The translations under genes and the position numbers were made by a program. Source: Nonomuraea antri (GTDB lineage Bacteria; Actinomycetota; Actinomycetes; Streptosporangiales; Streptosporangiaceae). Taken from it: DNA of 64,000 nt. Below are positions 7,247-15,423 of this stretch, one piece after another. The stretch is from positions 62,001 through 126,000 of the forward strand of contig NZ_JABCPZ010000003.1 of assembly GCF_013283785.1 (NCBI RefSeq), written 5' to 3'. Each line of letters starts with the position of its first letter. The stretch's first letter is position 1. The notes beneath the pieces were generated by a model. The model saw only the letters and a list, made by a program, of their open reading frames with translations, searched no databases and was not told where the DNA came from.

Positions 7247-9406
7247 TCAGTTGCTCTTCCGGAACGTGTCCAGGAACACCCTGCGCGTCTCGGCCTGGTC
7301 GTCCCACTTCAGCTCCGGCAGGTCGAACGTGATGCGGAACGCGGTGTTGTCGTCGACCGTGACGTACCTGGTCAGGGCGTGCATGGGCACGCCGTTGTCC
7401 AGCGTGTAGGTGTACTCCCAGTCCGCCGCCTTCCAGCCGCGGTACTTGACCTGCTGGAGCTGCACCTGGATGTAGGCCTCCACGCCGCCTTCCGACTCCT
7501 GCTTGCTCAGCTCGGCCAGCCCGCCGTCCGGCTTCGGGGCGGCCTGCTGCACCACGATCTTCATGCCCGAGTCCTTCGGGCCGGTGAACGTGGCGCCCTC
7601 GTCGGAGGTGATCAGCTTCCAGTTCGCCGGCACGGCGGCGGAGAAGCCCGGCGGGGTGTGCTGCTCGTAGCCCTCGGGGGCGGGCGAGGCGGCCGTCTTC
7701 TCCGCGGTGGCCGCGGACTCGCCGGCCGAGGCCGATGGCCCGCCCTGCGCCACCTGCGGCGTGCCGCCGCTGGTCACGATGATCACGATGGCGCCGATCA
7801 CCACGACGGCGGCCGCGAGCGCGGACAGGATCAGCAGCGGGGTCGGCCTGCCGTTACGCGTCCACGGGCTGCTCGGCTCGTCGGCGCGGCGCCTGCTGCG
7901 TCCGACGCGCCTGTCGCGCTGGCTCACGCCGGGCAGCGTGGCCAGGCGGCTGTGGCTGATCTCGTGCGACAGGTCCCTGGACTGGTCGCGCAGGTCGTCG
8001 GCGGAGGCCAGCGGCCACGGCGTGGACGTGCTCGACGCGCGGCTGTCGGTGGTCAGCGGCAGGATCGGCTGCGGCGCGGCCGGGCCGTCGAGGTCGTCGT
8101 CGAGGTCGTCGGCCAGGATCCGGTGCGGCCCGGACGGGCCGCCGAACGCCGGCGGGCCGCCGTCGATCCGGTGCGCGCCGCTCGGCCCGTCGATCGCGTG
8201 CGGGCCGCTCGCGCCGTCGACGCGCTGCGCCCCCGACGGGCTGCCGAACGCGTCGAAACCGGCCTGACGCGGCGCGTCCGCGCGGGGCAGCGGCGGCAAC
8301 TGGTCGGTCATGTGGCTGCCCGACGGGCTGGTCAGGCCGTCGTAGGGCATCGAGTACCCGCCCGACGGGCTGGTCAGCGGGTCGTACGGCACCCGTACCG
8401 GGCCTGAAGGCGTCTCCACGATCCGCGAGGGCAGCGGCCCCGACGGCGATTCGAGCGGCGGCAGCAGCCCGGCGGGCGTCGGGTTCGCCTGCGACGGCAG
8501 CGTCTCGGGGTTGCGCGGCCTGGCCGAGCCGTGCGAGCGCAGGATGTGCTCCAGCATCTCGCCGACCTGCGACGAGGTCAGCCGCTCCGCCGGGTTCTTG
8601 CGCAGCAGCCCCTCGATCACCGGGCCGAGCGCGCCGGCCCGCTGCGCCCTGATCGGCTCCTGGGTGAGCACCGCGCCGAGCACCGCGATCGCGTCGGGCC
8701 CCTCGTACGGCGGCCGCCCCTCGACCGCCGCGTACAGCGTCGCGCCGAACGACCACAGGTCGGCCGCCTGGGCCAGCGGCTGCCCGGACAGGCGCTCCGG
8801 CGGCACGTACGCGGGCGAGCCCATGAGCAGCCCGGTCTGGGTGATCGTCACGTCACCCTCGATGGCCGCGATGCCGAAGTCGGTCAGCACCACCCGGTCG
8901 GAGGTGAGCAGCACGTTGCCCGGCTTGATGTCGCGGTGCAGGATTCCGGCGGCGTGCGCGTGCCGCAGCGCGTCGAGCACCCTGATGCCGATCTCGGCCG
9001 CCTGCACCACCGGCAGCGGGCCCGACTGGCGTACCGCCTGCTCCAGCGACCAGGCGCGCACCAGCTCCATCACGATCCACGGGCGGCCGTCCTCCTCGAC
9101 CACGTCGTGGACGGTCACGATGCCCGGGTGGGTCAGCCGCGCGGCCGACCTGGCCTCGCGCAGCATGCGCCGGTGCGCGACCTGCTTGCCCGCGTGGTCG
9201 AGCCCGAACGGCAGGATCAGCTCCTTGACCGCGACGTCCCGGTCGAGCAGGACGTCGTGCGCGTGCCACACCATGCCCATGCCGCCCCTGCCGACGGGCG
9301 ACATCAATCGATAACGCCGGCCTACCAGGCGGCCCTGGCTCTGGGGCGCTCCCCCCGGTGCGCCTCCCTCTGGGCCGGGCCCGCTGAGCAAGCGGTCGGC
9401 TGCCAT
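7247..9406 (-). CDS. Membrane-anchored Ser/Thr protein kinase (PknB-type)
   Basis: A 719-residue receptor-like kinase. The kinase domain (about 30-290) has the glycine loop GRGGMG (39-44), catalytic Lys61 in VAVKEL, HRDIKPGN with Asp159, a DFG motif, and SPAYVPPE in the activation region. A long linker (about 295-520) is rich in Pro, Gly and Ser with many SPSG or GPSG units. One transmembrane helix (about 520-545) follows, then an extracellular domain of about 175 residues with no PASTA repeats. The extracellular part is probably a sensor of unknown type. GGGAG is close to ATG 9406. The upstream 150 bp hold its promoter and no gene. Confidence 0.93.
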   Translation of the reverse strand: MAADRLLSGPGPEGGAPGGAPQSQGRLVGRRYRLMSPVGRGGMGMVWHAHDVLLDRDVAVKELILPFGLDHAGKQVAHRRMLREARSAARLTHPGIVTVHDVVEEDGRPWIVMELVRAWSLEQAVRQSGPLPVVQAAEIGIRVLDALRHAHAAGILHRDIKPGNVLLTSDRVVLTDFGIAAIEGDVTITQTGLLMGSPAYVPPERLSGQPLAQAADLWSFGATLYAAVEGRPPYEGPDAIAVLGAVLTQEPIRAQRAGALGPVIEGLLRKNPAERLTSSQVGEMLEHILRSHGSARPRNPETLPSQANPTPAGLLPPLESPSGPLPSRIVETPSGPVRVPYDPLTSPSGGYSMPYDGLTSPSGSHMTDQLPPLPRADAPRQAGFDAFGSPSGAQRVDGASGPHAIDGPSGAHRIDGGPPAFGGPSGPHRILADDLDDDLDGPAAPQPILPLTTDSRASSTSTPWPLASADDLRDQSRDLSHEISHSRLATLPGVSQRDRRVGRSRRRADEPSSPWTRNGRPTPLLILSALAAAVVVIGAIVIIVTSGGTPQVAQGGPSASAGESAATAEKTAASPAPEGYEQHTPPGFSAAVPANWKLITSDEGATFTGPKDSGMKIVVQQAAPKPDGGLAELSKQESEGGVEAYIQVQLQQVKYRGWKAADWEYTYTLDNGVPMHALTRYVTVDDNTAFRITFDLPELKWDDQAETRRVFLDTFRKSN

Positions 9407-9560
9407 ACTCCCGCCCCCATCTACGCCTCATCCGTCACGTGCGTTGCCCGCTACTTGCAGATTATGAGGTTGGCAACGATATAGGCAGGTCAATCCGGAA
9501 TGGAAGCTGACCATCGCTTACATCCCACCTGACGTGCCGATATGAGGGTATTCAAATGGA

Positions 9561-10937
9561 TCACTTATCCGAATTGGCGAGGGCCAGCAATGCGTTCGTG
9601 AACGCTTCCACCGGCGGCCTGACCAGGCCCGCACCGACTTGTCCCGTTCCAGCGATCCGGCCCGCGATGCCGGTGTTGACCACCGGCAGCAGCCCGGTTC
9701 TGGCCACCAGAGTGACATCGATCCCGATCGGCGTGCCGCGGAAGCCGAGTGCCGGGATCTGGTAGGCGGGATGCTCGGCGAGCGTGATCTCGTACATGGA
9801 GCGGGTGGCCGCCATCGCGTCCGGCACCTCGCCGCCGACGAACCTGACGATGGCCGGGGCCGCCGCCATCGCGAACCCGCCGAGCCCGGACGTCTCGGTG
9901 ATCGTGGAGTCGCCGATGTCCGGGTTCGCGTCGTCCGGGCCGTACGCGCCGAGATACAGGCCGTCCGGCACGCCCGCCGGGCCGGTGAACCAGCGGTCGC
10001 CTAGCCCCGACACCTGCACGCCGAAGTCGGTGCCGTTGCGCGCCATGGCCACCACCAGCGACGAGCCCGGCACGTCCCTGGCCGCGTCGGTGCTCACCTT
10101 GCCCGCGGCCATGCCCGCGTTGAGGAAGAAGTGGTCGTTGCCGTTGATGAAGCGCAGCACCTCGGCCGCCTGCCCCGGCGCGGACTCCACCACCGCCGGG
10201 GCCAGCTCGCGCAGCAGCAGCGAGGTGGCCGCCCGGTTGCGGTTGTGCAGCTCGTCGCCCATCTGCAGGGCCTGCGCCATCATCGAGCGCAGATCGATCG
10301 GCCCGGTACGCGCCAGCGTCGCCGCCAGCACCGGACCCAGCACCTCGTCCATCCAGCGCAGCCGGTCGAGCACCTCCGGGCCGTAGGCGCCGTAGCGCAG
10401 CACCTTGCCCAGGCCCTCGTTCAGCGAGCAGTACGCGGTGCCGCCGTGCTCCTCGTCACGCACCTCCAGCAGCCACATCGACGGGCTCACCACGCCCGCC
10501 ATCGGCCCCACCGCCGCGTGCGCGTGGCACGGCGCCAGCGCGATCTCCCCGCCGGCCAGCCTGGACGCCGCCTCGTGCTCGTCGGCCGCGTGCCCTTCGA
10601 GCAACATCGCGCCGATCAGCGCGCCGCGCATCGGCCCGGACGCCCGCTCCCAGGTGATGGGCGGGCCCGCGTGCAGGAACGTGCGCGCGGGCAGCACCTC
10701 GGCGGCCCGCCGCACCCCCACCAGGTACGGCCGCGCCGACACCAGCCGGCCCACCGCCCGCTCGTTGGCGGCCTGCCTGCGCGGATCGGCCAGCACCTCG
10801 GCCAGCGCCTCGGCGGTGCCCGGCAGCGGCGGACGCCAGTCCACCGGGGTGGTCGCGGCGGCCTGGGCGCGGAGCGCGTCGTCGAGCAGACGCGCCCCGA
10901 CGGTGATCACGTGGGGCGGGGCGGAGAGCAGCGTCAT
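9561..10937 (-). CDS. allG: DUF1116 protein, AllG/YlbE-like subunit of oxamate carbamoyltransferase
   Basis: A 458-residue protein of the DUF1116 family, recognised from segments such as GALIGAMLLEGHA and NGNDHFFLNAGMAAGK. In E. coli the homologue YlbE (AllG) works with FdrA (AllF) and YlbF (AllH) to split oxalurate with phosphate into oxamate and carbamoyl phosphate. It is the third gene of the operon allH-fdrA-allG; its ATG overlaps the fdrA stop (ATGA). No carbamate kinase gene lies beside it, unlike in enterobacteria, so the carbamoyl phosphate may go elsewhere or the substrate may be another ureido acid. Confidence 0.85.
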   Translation of the reverse strand: MTLLSAPPHVITVGARLLDDALRAQAAATTPVDWRPPLPGTAEALAEVLADPRRQAANERAVGRLVSARPYLVGVRRAAEVLPARTFLHAGPPITWERASGPMRGALIGAMLLEGHAADEHEAASRLAGGEIALAPCHAHAAVGPMAGVVSPSMWLLEVRDEEHGGTAYCSLNEGLGKVLRYGAYGPEVLDRLRWMDEVLGPVLAATLARTGPIDLRSMMAQALQMGDELHNRNRAATSLLLRELAPAVVESAPGQAAEVLRFINGNDHFFLNAGMAAGKVSTDAARDVPGSSLVVAMARNGTDFGVQVSGLGDRWFTGPAGVPDGLYLGAYGPDDANPDIGDSTITETSGLGGFAMAAAPAIVRFVGGEVPDAMAATRSMYEITLAEHPAYQIPALGFRGTPIGIDVTLVARTGLLPVVNTGIAGRIAGTGQVGAGLVRPPVEAFTNALLALANSDK

Positions 10938-12427
10938 AGGAGAGTCCTGGCGTACCTGGCGGCTTGGGCGTTGGAGACGAACACGGCCGCGCCGGCGCGG
11001 CTGAAGGCGGCCGCCTGGCGGTCCGGGTCCTGCGGGTCGCCGGCCGCGCCGATCAGCGCGATCACCACGGTGGCCGGCGTGCGGGCCACGGCCGGGGCGA
11101 GCGCGGCGGCCGGGTCGGGGTCGGCGCCGTGGCCCAGCACGACGTCCATCAGCACGACGTCGCCTTCCCGCGCCTTGGCCAGGGCCTCGACGCGCAGGGT
11201 CGGGTCGATCATCGGGTGGGCGCGGCCCCTGGTGAAGGCGTCGTCGCCGTAGTCGACGAAGTCGCCGCCGCCGGCGATCAGCTCGGCTTCCGACTTGAGC
11301 GTGCCGCCGGAGTAAACGCCTCTGAGCGTCCCCATCGGTGCGGCAGCCGGTGGCGGAGCGGGGAGACCCGGCCAGTACGGCCACTCGGGCACCGGGCGGC
11401 CGAGCCGGCGCAGCGCCTCCTCGGCGGCCCACGTCAGGTCACCGCCGAACCCGCCCGGCTCCGCGGGTTCTTCTGTGGGCTCGCCGAGCAGGGCGAGGAC
11501 GACCGGGGTGCGGAGCCCGGACACCGCCGTCCGCACCCTGCTCGCCACGTCCGGCGCGGGCGGCTTGGAGACGAGCACGATCAGCTCGGTGGCCGGGTCG
11601 TCGTCCAGCAGCCGCAGGGCACGCAGCGTGGACAGGCCGCCCACCTCGGACGACAGGTCGCGACCGCCGACCCCGAGCACGTGGCTGACCCCGACGCCGG
11701 CCCGGTCGAGCAGGCAGGTCACCTGCTGGGCGCCGGTGCCCGAGGCGGCGACCAGGCCGACGGGGCCCGGGCTGAGCACGTTCGAGAAGCCGAGCCCGAC
11801 GCCGGCGATCGCCGCGGTGCCGCAGTCCGGGCCCATGACGAGCACGTCACGCTGGTCCGCCAGCTCCTTGAGCCGCCGTTCCTGGGCGAGCGGCACGCCG
11901 TCGCTGAAGATCATGACGGGCAGCCCGGCCTCGACGGCGTCCAGTGCCTCGCCGAAGGCGTGTTCGCCGGGCACCGACACCAGGACCAGGTCCGCCGGAC
12001 GCCTGGCGGCCGAGCGGGTGGTCAGCGGCGGCCGGTCAGGCTCGCCCGCTTGCCCCGCGCCCGGGTACGGCCGCTGTGACAGCGCGGCGAGCTGCCTGTC
12101 GAGCTCCTGGGCGGCGAAGTCCGGGTCGCCGCCGCGCAGCGCGACCAGCAGGTCGCCAGGCTCGGCCGCGGGCACCGCGAAACCGAGGTCGCGGGCCAGC
12201 GACAGGTTCAGCTCAGTGGCCATCGCGACCACCGCCACCGTCATCCCCGGCAGCTCGCCCAGCGCCCGGCTGACCCGCATCAGGCTGACCGAGTCGTGGT
12301 AGACGCCCTTGCGCAGCCACACCAGATCCCGCACCGGCTCGCCCACGCCGCTGACGGGACCGCTGACCGGATCGCCGACCGGACCACTGATGGGGCCGCT
12401 GACCGGACCGCTGACGGGGCTGCTCAT
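10934..12427 (-). CDS. fdrA: FdrA/AllF-like subunit, acyl-CoA-synthetase fold
   Basis: A 497-residue FdrA-family protein related to succinyl-CoA synthetase subunits, with a CoA-binding-like N-terminal half (GPDCGTAAIAGVGLGF, VAASGTGAQQVTCLLDRAGVG) and a ligase-like C-terminal half (GVYSGGTLKSEAELI). It is the likely main catalytic subunit of the carbamoyl-transferring complex with the two neighbouring gene products. It overlaps allH upstream and allG downstream by 4 nt each. The first 27 residues are a low-complexity SGPV repeat not expected in the family. A start at the GTG encoding Val27 would remove it, but neither start has a good ribosome site. Confidence 0.85.
   Translation of the reverse strand: MSSPVSGPVSGPISGPVGDPVSGPVSGVGEPVRDLVWLRKGVYHDSVSLMRVSRALGELPGMTVAVVAMATELNLSLARDLGFAVPAAEPGDLLVALRGGDPDFAAQELDRQLAALSQRPYPGAGQAGEPDRPPLTTRSAARRPADLVLVSVPGEHAFGEALDAVEAGLPVMIFSDGVPLAQERRLKELADQRDVLVMGPDCGTAAIAGVGLGFSNVLSPGPVGLVAASGTGAQQVTCLLDRAGVGVSHVLGVGGRDLSSEVGGLSTLRALRLLDDDPATELIVLVSKPPAPDVASRVRTAVSGLRTPVVLALLGEPTEEPAEPGGFGGDLTWAAEEALRRLGRPVPEWPYWPGLPAPPPAAAPMGTLRGVYSGGTLKSEAELIAGGGDFVDYGDDAFTRGRAHPMIDPTLRVEALAKAREGDVVLMDVVLGHGADPDPAAALAPAVARTPATVVIALIGAAGDPQDPDRQAAAFSRAGAAVFVSNAQAARYARTLL
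12350..12424. repeat. 12-bp tandem repeat at the 5' end of fdrA
   Basis: On the minus strand the units are variants of AGCGGTCCGGTC, each coding Ser-Gly-Pro-Val, about five and a half times (variants include SGPI and GDPV). It begins directly after the fdrA ATG and the allH stop. It either adds a flexible N-terminal tail to FdrA or is untranslated leader if a downstream GTG is used. Confidence 0.7.
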
Positions 12428-13275
12428 TGGGGGCCGCCGAGCGCCAGCACCGCCATGAGCCCGATCGCCACGCCCTGGGCCAGGTCGGCCCCCGAGGTGT
12501 GGCCGAGCGCGTGCAGCCGGCGCACCGCCGGTTCGAGCGGCTGCCGCCCGGCCAGGCCGCGCAGCACCGCGATCACCTCCGGGCTGGCCTCGCCCCTGGC
12601 CGCGCAGTGCAGCAGCGTCGCCGAGATCGGCGTCGTACGGGTGCGCGCGTCGAACGTGACGGTCGCCGCCAGCCAGTCGGCCAGCCACACCGCCCGCCCG
12701 GTGGCGGTGGCCGAGCCCAGGTGCCTGAGCGTCACCAGCAGCCCGGCCAGCACGTCGTCGCCGCTGGGCGTGAGCCCGGGACCGAGACCGACGAGCCGCT
12801 CGGCCGCCGTCACCGCGCCGAGCAGCCACCCGGACGCGCAACTGGCCGCGAGCAGCTCCACGGCCGGGTTCCCGGCCAGCCCGGGCGGGCCGCCGTCGAG
12901 CCGGGACGCGCCGCCCGCGAGCACGCTCCTGTCGATCGGGCCGAGCGGGGGAGCGGGGTCCCACCAGCGGCGGGCGCGCAGGCTCAGCCGGCCCAGCTCG
13001 ACCGTGCCGTCGCCGACCGACGCGTCGTCACCCACCGTGACGTGCGGGAGCGGCGCGGCCAGCAGCACCGAGTTGGGCAGCCTGGTCGCCGCCCCGGTGA
13101 TCATGGCGATGACCGACGGTTCGAGATCGGTCCTGACCTCCAGATAGACGCCGGCCGGGAACGCCGCGAGCACCCGGGCCGGCCGGCGCGGCCCGTCGAG
13201 CACGGCGCGGATCGCGGTGCTGGCCGCGCCCGTCACATGGGTGCGTGCCCGCCTCGCGTGAATACCGACGGTCAC
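12424..13275 (-). CDS. allH: DUF2877 protein, AllH/YlbF-like subunit of oxamate carbamoyltransferase
   Basis: A 283-residue DUF2877 protein, identified by the conserved LVGLGPGLTPSGDDVLAG segment near residue 165. The E. coli homologue YlbF (AllH) is the third subunit of oxamate carbamoyltransferase. It is the first gene of the three-gene operon. The start is GTG 13275 with GGGAGG 6 nt upstream. It is transcribed away from pucR, with 130 bp of shared upstream DNA carrying a perfect 14-bp palindrome. Confidence 0.85.
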   Translation of the reverse strand: MTVGIHARRARTHVTGAASTAIRAVLDGPRRPARVLAAFPAGVYLEVRTDLEPSVIAMITGAATRLPNSVLLAAPLPHVTVGDDASVGDGTVELGRLSLRARRWWDPAPPLGPIDRSVLAGGASRLDGGPPGLAGNPAVELLAASCASGWLLGAVTAAERLVGLGPGLTPSGDDVLAGLLVTLRHLGSATATGRAVWLADWLAATVTFDARTRTTPISATLLHCAARGEASPEVIAVLRGLAGRQPLEPAVRRLHALGHTSGADLAQGVAIGLMAVLALGGPQ

Positions 13276-13323
13276 CGGACCTCCCTACCGACCATGGGTC
13301 TGACCGTAGAACGGGCCGGGAAC

Positions 13324-13337
13324 CCTCCGTACGGAGG
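13324..13337. promoter_or_regulatory. Perfect 14-bp palindrome between allH and pucR
   Basis: CCTCCGTACGGAGG lies near the middle of the 130-bp divergent intergenic region, about 50 nt from the allH start and 69 nt from the pucR start. Its placement is right for a PucR binding site controlling both directions. The half-site CTCCG/CGGAG recurs, with wider spacing, in the inverted repeat ahead of the first NCS2 permease gene. Confidence 0.55.
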
Positions 13338-13405
13338 AATTTGCCAAGAGTCAGCGGGAAGGTTGTGTCTTCCTGACAGACCGCTTCTCGGGTCACAATC
13401 ACCAC

Positions 13406-15073
13406 ATGGAGCCCCCCGTCCGTCTCGCCAGCACGGGAACGATCATTCACGGTGTGTCGGTCGGAGAGGTGCTCGGCGTCTCCTCGCTGGCCGAGGCCAG
13501 GCTGATCGCGGGGGAGAGCGGGCTCGGCCGGATCGTGCAGCGGCTGAACGTCATGGAGGTGCCGGACATCCTGGCCTGGGTGAAGCCGCACGAGCTGCTG
13601 CTCACCACCGGCTACCCGCTGCGCAACACGCCGCAGTCGCTCGGCCGCCTGGTGGCCGACCTGGACGAACGCGGCCTGGCCGCGCTGGCCATCAAGCTCG
13701 GCCGCTACGTCGACGAGCTGCCCGGCGAGATGATCGAGCAGGCCGACCGCCTGGGCTTCCCGCTCATCCTGCTGCCCAACGACGTGGGCTTCGACGACAT
13801 CCTCAACCAGGTGCTGACCGACATTCTCAACCGCCAGGCCGCCGTGCTCGCCCGCGCCGAGGAGGCGCACCGGGCGCTGGTGCAGGTGGTGCTGGCCGGC
13901 GGCGGGCTCGACGAGGTCACCGCCGAGGTGGCCCAGCTGCTCGACGTGGCGGTGGCGGCGGTCGACGGCGGCGGCCGGATCCTGGCCGCCGCAGGACCGC
14001 CCGACCACATCACGGCGCTGCGCGAGTCCATCACCCGCGAGGGCCCGCCGGTCCAGACCTCCCGCACGTCCGGCGGAGGCGGCCGGGCGAGCGCCGGCAC
14101 GAGCACGGGAACCACCGGCGCGGGCACCGGAACCGGCGGGCGCGCGTTCGCCTCGGTGCCCGTGGTCGCCGGCGGGCACCACCACGGCAGGATCGTCGCC
14201 TGCAGCCCGTCCGGCGCGATCAGGGACAGCGACGTCGGCATCCTGGAACGTGCCGCCACGGTCGCCGCCCTGGTCGTCACCCGCCAGGAGGCGGTCAACG
14301 CGGTCGAGAGCAAGTACCGCGCCGACTTCCTGCGCGACGTGCTCACCGGCCGGGCCGGCACCGCCGAGCGGGTGATGGCCAGGGCCAGAGCGTTCGGCTG
14401 GGACCTGGAGCGGCCGGTGACCGTCCTGGTGGCCGAGCTCGACCCCGAAGGCGACGAGCGCAGCGCGCAGGACCGGCTGGTCACCTGCTGGACGGCGGCC
14501 ATGCGCAGGCACGATCCGCGCGGCGCGGTGGCGGGCTTCTCGCACGAGGTGGTGGCCGTGGTGGGCGCCGCGATCGACGCCGCCAGAGTGGCCAAGGACG
14601 CCGCCTCGGCGTTCGCCGACGTGCCGCCGGCCACGTTCTCGACCGGCACCTCCCGGCCGAGCCCGGGAGCCGAGCTGCTGCCCGAGGCGTACTCGCAGGC
14701 GTTGAAGGCGGCCAGGGTCGGCCGCCAGCTGCACGGCCCGGGGGCGGTGGCGCACTTCGACCAGCTCGGCGTCTACCGGCTGCTGTCGCTGGTCAACGAC
14801 ACCGGCGAGCTGCACGCGTTCGTCCGCGAGACGCTCGGCCCGCTCGCCTCCGACGACGACGCCGAGAACGGCGACCTGCGGCGCACCCTGCAGGTGCTGC
14901 TGGAGACCAACCTCAACGTGGCCGAGACGGCCAGGCGGCTGCACTTCCACTACAACACGCTGCGTTACCGCATCGGCAAGCTCGAACGCCTGCTCGGCAA
15001 CTTCACCGACGACCCGCACCTGCGGCTCAACCTGACGCTGGCCCTGCACGTGCTGCGGATGCGCGGCATCTAG
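13406..15073 (+). CDS. PucR-family transcriptional regulator of purine/ureide catabolism
   Basis: A 555-residue PucR/CdaR-type regulator. Residues about 20-140 form the PucR N-terminal domain (PDILAWVKPHELLLTTGYPL), the middle is a GGDEF-like fold, and the C-terminal end carries the helix-turn-helix LNVAETARRLHFHYNTLRYR. Family members sense purine breakdown products and control the degradation genes. It diverges from the allH-fdrA-allG operon and precedes the permease and Mo-hydroxylase genes, so it is the obvious local regulator. ATG 13406 is the first start; a GTG 48 nt downstream is possible. Confidence 0.9.
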   Translation: MEPPVRLASTGTIIHGVSVGEVLGVSSLAEARLIAGESGLGRIVQRLNVMEVPDILAWVKPHELLLTTGYPLRNTPQSLGRLVADLDERGLAALAIKLGRYVDELPGEMIEQADRLGFPLILLPNDVGFDDILNQVLTDILNRQAAVLARAEEAHRALVQVVLAGGGLDEVTAEVAQLLDVAVAAVDGGGRILAAAGPPDHITALRESITREGPPVQTSRTSGGGGRASAGTSTGTTGAGTGTGGRAFASVPVVAGGHHHGRIVACSPSGAIRDSDVGILERAATVAALVVTRQEAVNAVESKYRADFLRDVLTGRAGTAERVMARARAFGWDLERPVTVLVAELDPEGDERSAQDRLVTCWTAAMRRHDPRGAVAGFSHEVVAVVGAAIDAARVAKDAASAFADVPPATFSTGTSRPSPGAELLPEAYSQALKAARVGRQLHGPGAVAHFDQLGVYRLLSLVNDTGELHAFVRETLGPLASDDDAENGDLRRTLQVLLETNLNVAETARRLHFHYNTLRYRIGKLERLLGNFTDDPHLRLNLTLALHVLRMRGI

Positions 15074-15076
15074 GCT
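15071..15076 (+). promoter_or_regulatory. -10 box formed by the pucR stop codon
   Basis: TAGGCT starts with the TAG stop of pucR and ends 6 nt before the GTG start of the S4 protein gene. This matches the TAGNNT plus 6-8 nt spacing seen at other probable leaderless genes in the window. No ribosome site is present. Confidence 0.45.
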
Positions 15077-15082
15077 TACCCC

Positions 15083-15286
15083 GTGGAATTCGAACTGCGC
15101 TCCGAGTACATCCCGCTGTGTGATCTCCTGAAGTACTGCGGCATCACGGAGACGGGCGGCATGGCCAAGCACCTGATCGCCGAGGGCATGGTGCTGGTCG
15201 ACGGCGAGGTGGAGCTCAGGAAGACCGCCAAGATCCGTTCCGGCCAGGTGGTCAGCGGCGAGGGCTTCTCGATCGACGTGCGCTGA
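15083..15286 (+). CDS. Small S4-domain RNA-binding protein (YbcJ-like)
   Basis: A 67-residue protein consisting only of an S4 RNA-binding fold: LCDLLKYCGITETGGMAKHLIAEGMVLVDGE is the typical alphaL motif, followed by RSGQVVSGEG. Free-standing S4 proteins of this size bind structured RNA, probably rRNA. GTG 15083 lies 9 nt after the pucR stop. It has no obvious link to base catabolism. Confidence 0.88.
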   Translation: MEFELRSEYIPLCDLLKYCGITETGGMAKHLIAEGMVLVDGEVELRKTAKIRSGQVVSGEGFSIDVR

Positions 15287-15352
15287 CTCGCCGCGCGACA
15301 CGCCAGGTGAACGGGCCGCCACCCCCTGTGCGAAGTACTCGCGGCCACCGTC

Positions 15353-15385
15353 TATTGTGCTCTCCGACACAACGTCGGAGAGCAC
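15353..15385. promoter_or_regulatory. Perfect 12-bp inverted repeat over the promoter of the first NCS2 permease gene
   Basis: GTGCTCTCCGAC (15357-15368) and GTCGGAGAGCAC (15374-15385) form a perfect inverted repeat around ACAAC. A possible -10 box TATTGT (15353-15358) overlaps its left arm, so a protein bound there would block initiation. Alternatively the RNA could fold into a 12-bp hairpin. The permease start is 38 nt downstream. Confidence 0.6.
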
Positions 15386-15423
15386 GGCCGCTGGTCGGGT
15401 CATGGATATAGGGGTTGGCGGGC

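Noticed and set aside
15357-15385. Purine or xanthine riboswitch ahead of the permease gene
   Set aside because: The element is a simple inverted repeat overlapping the probable promoter; the conserved junction of a purine riboswitch is not seen.
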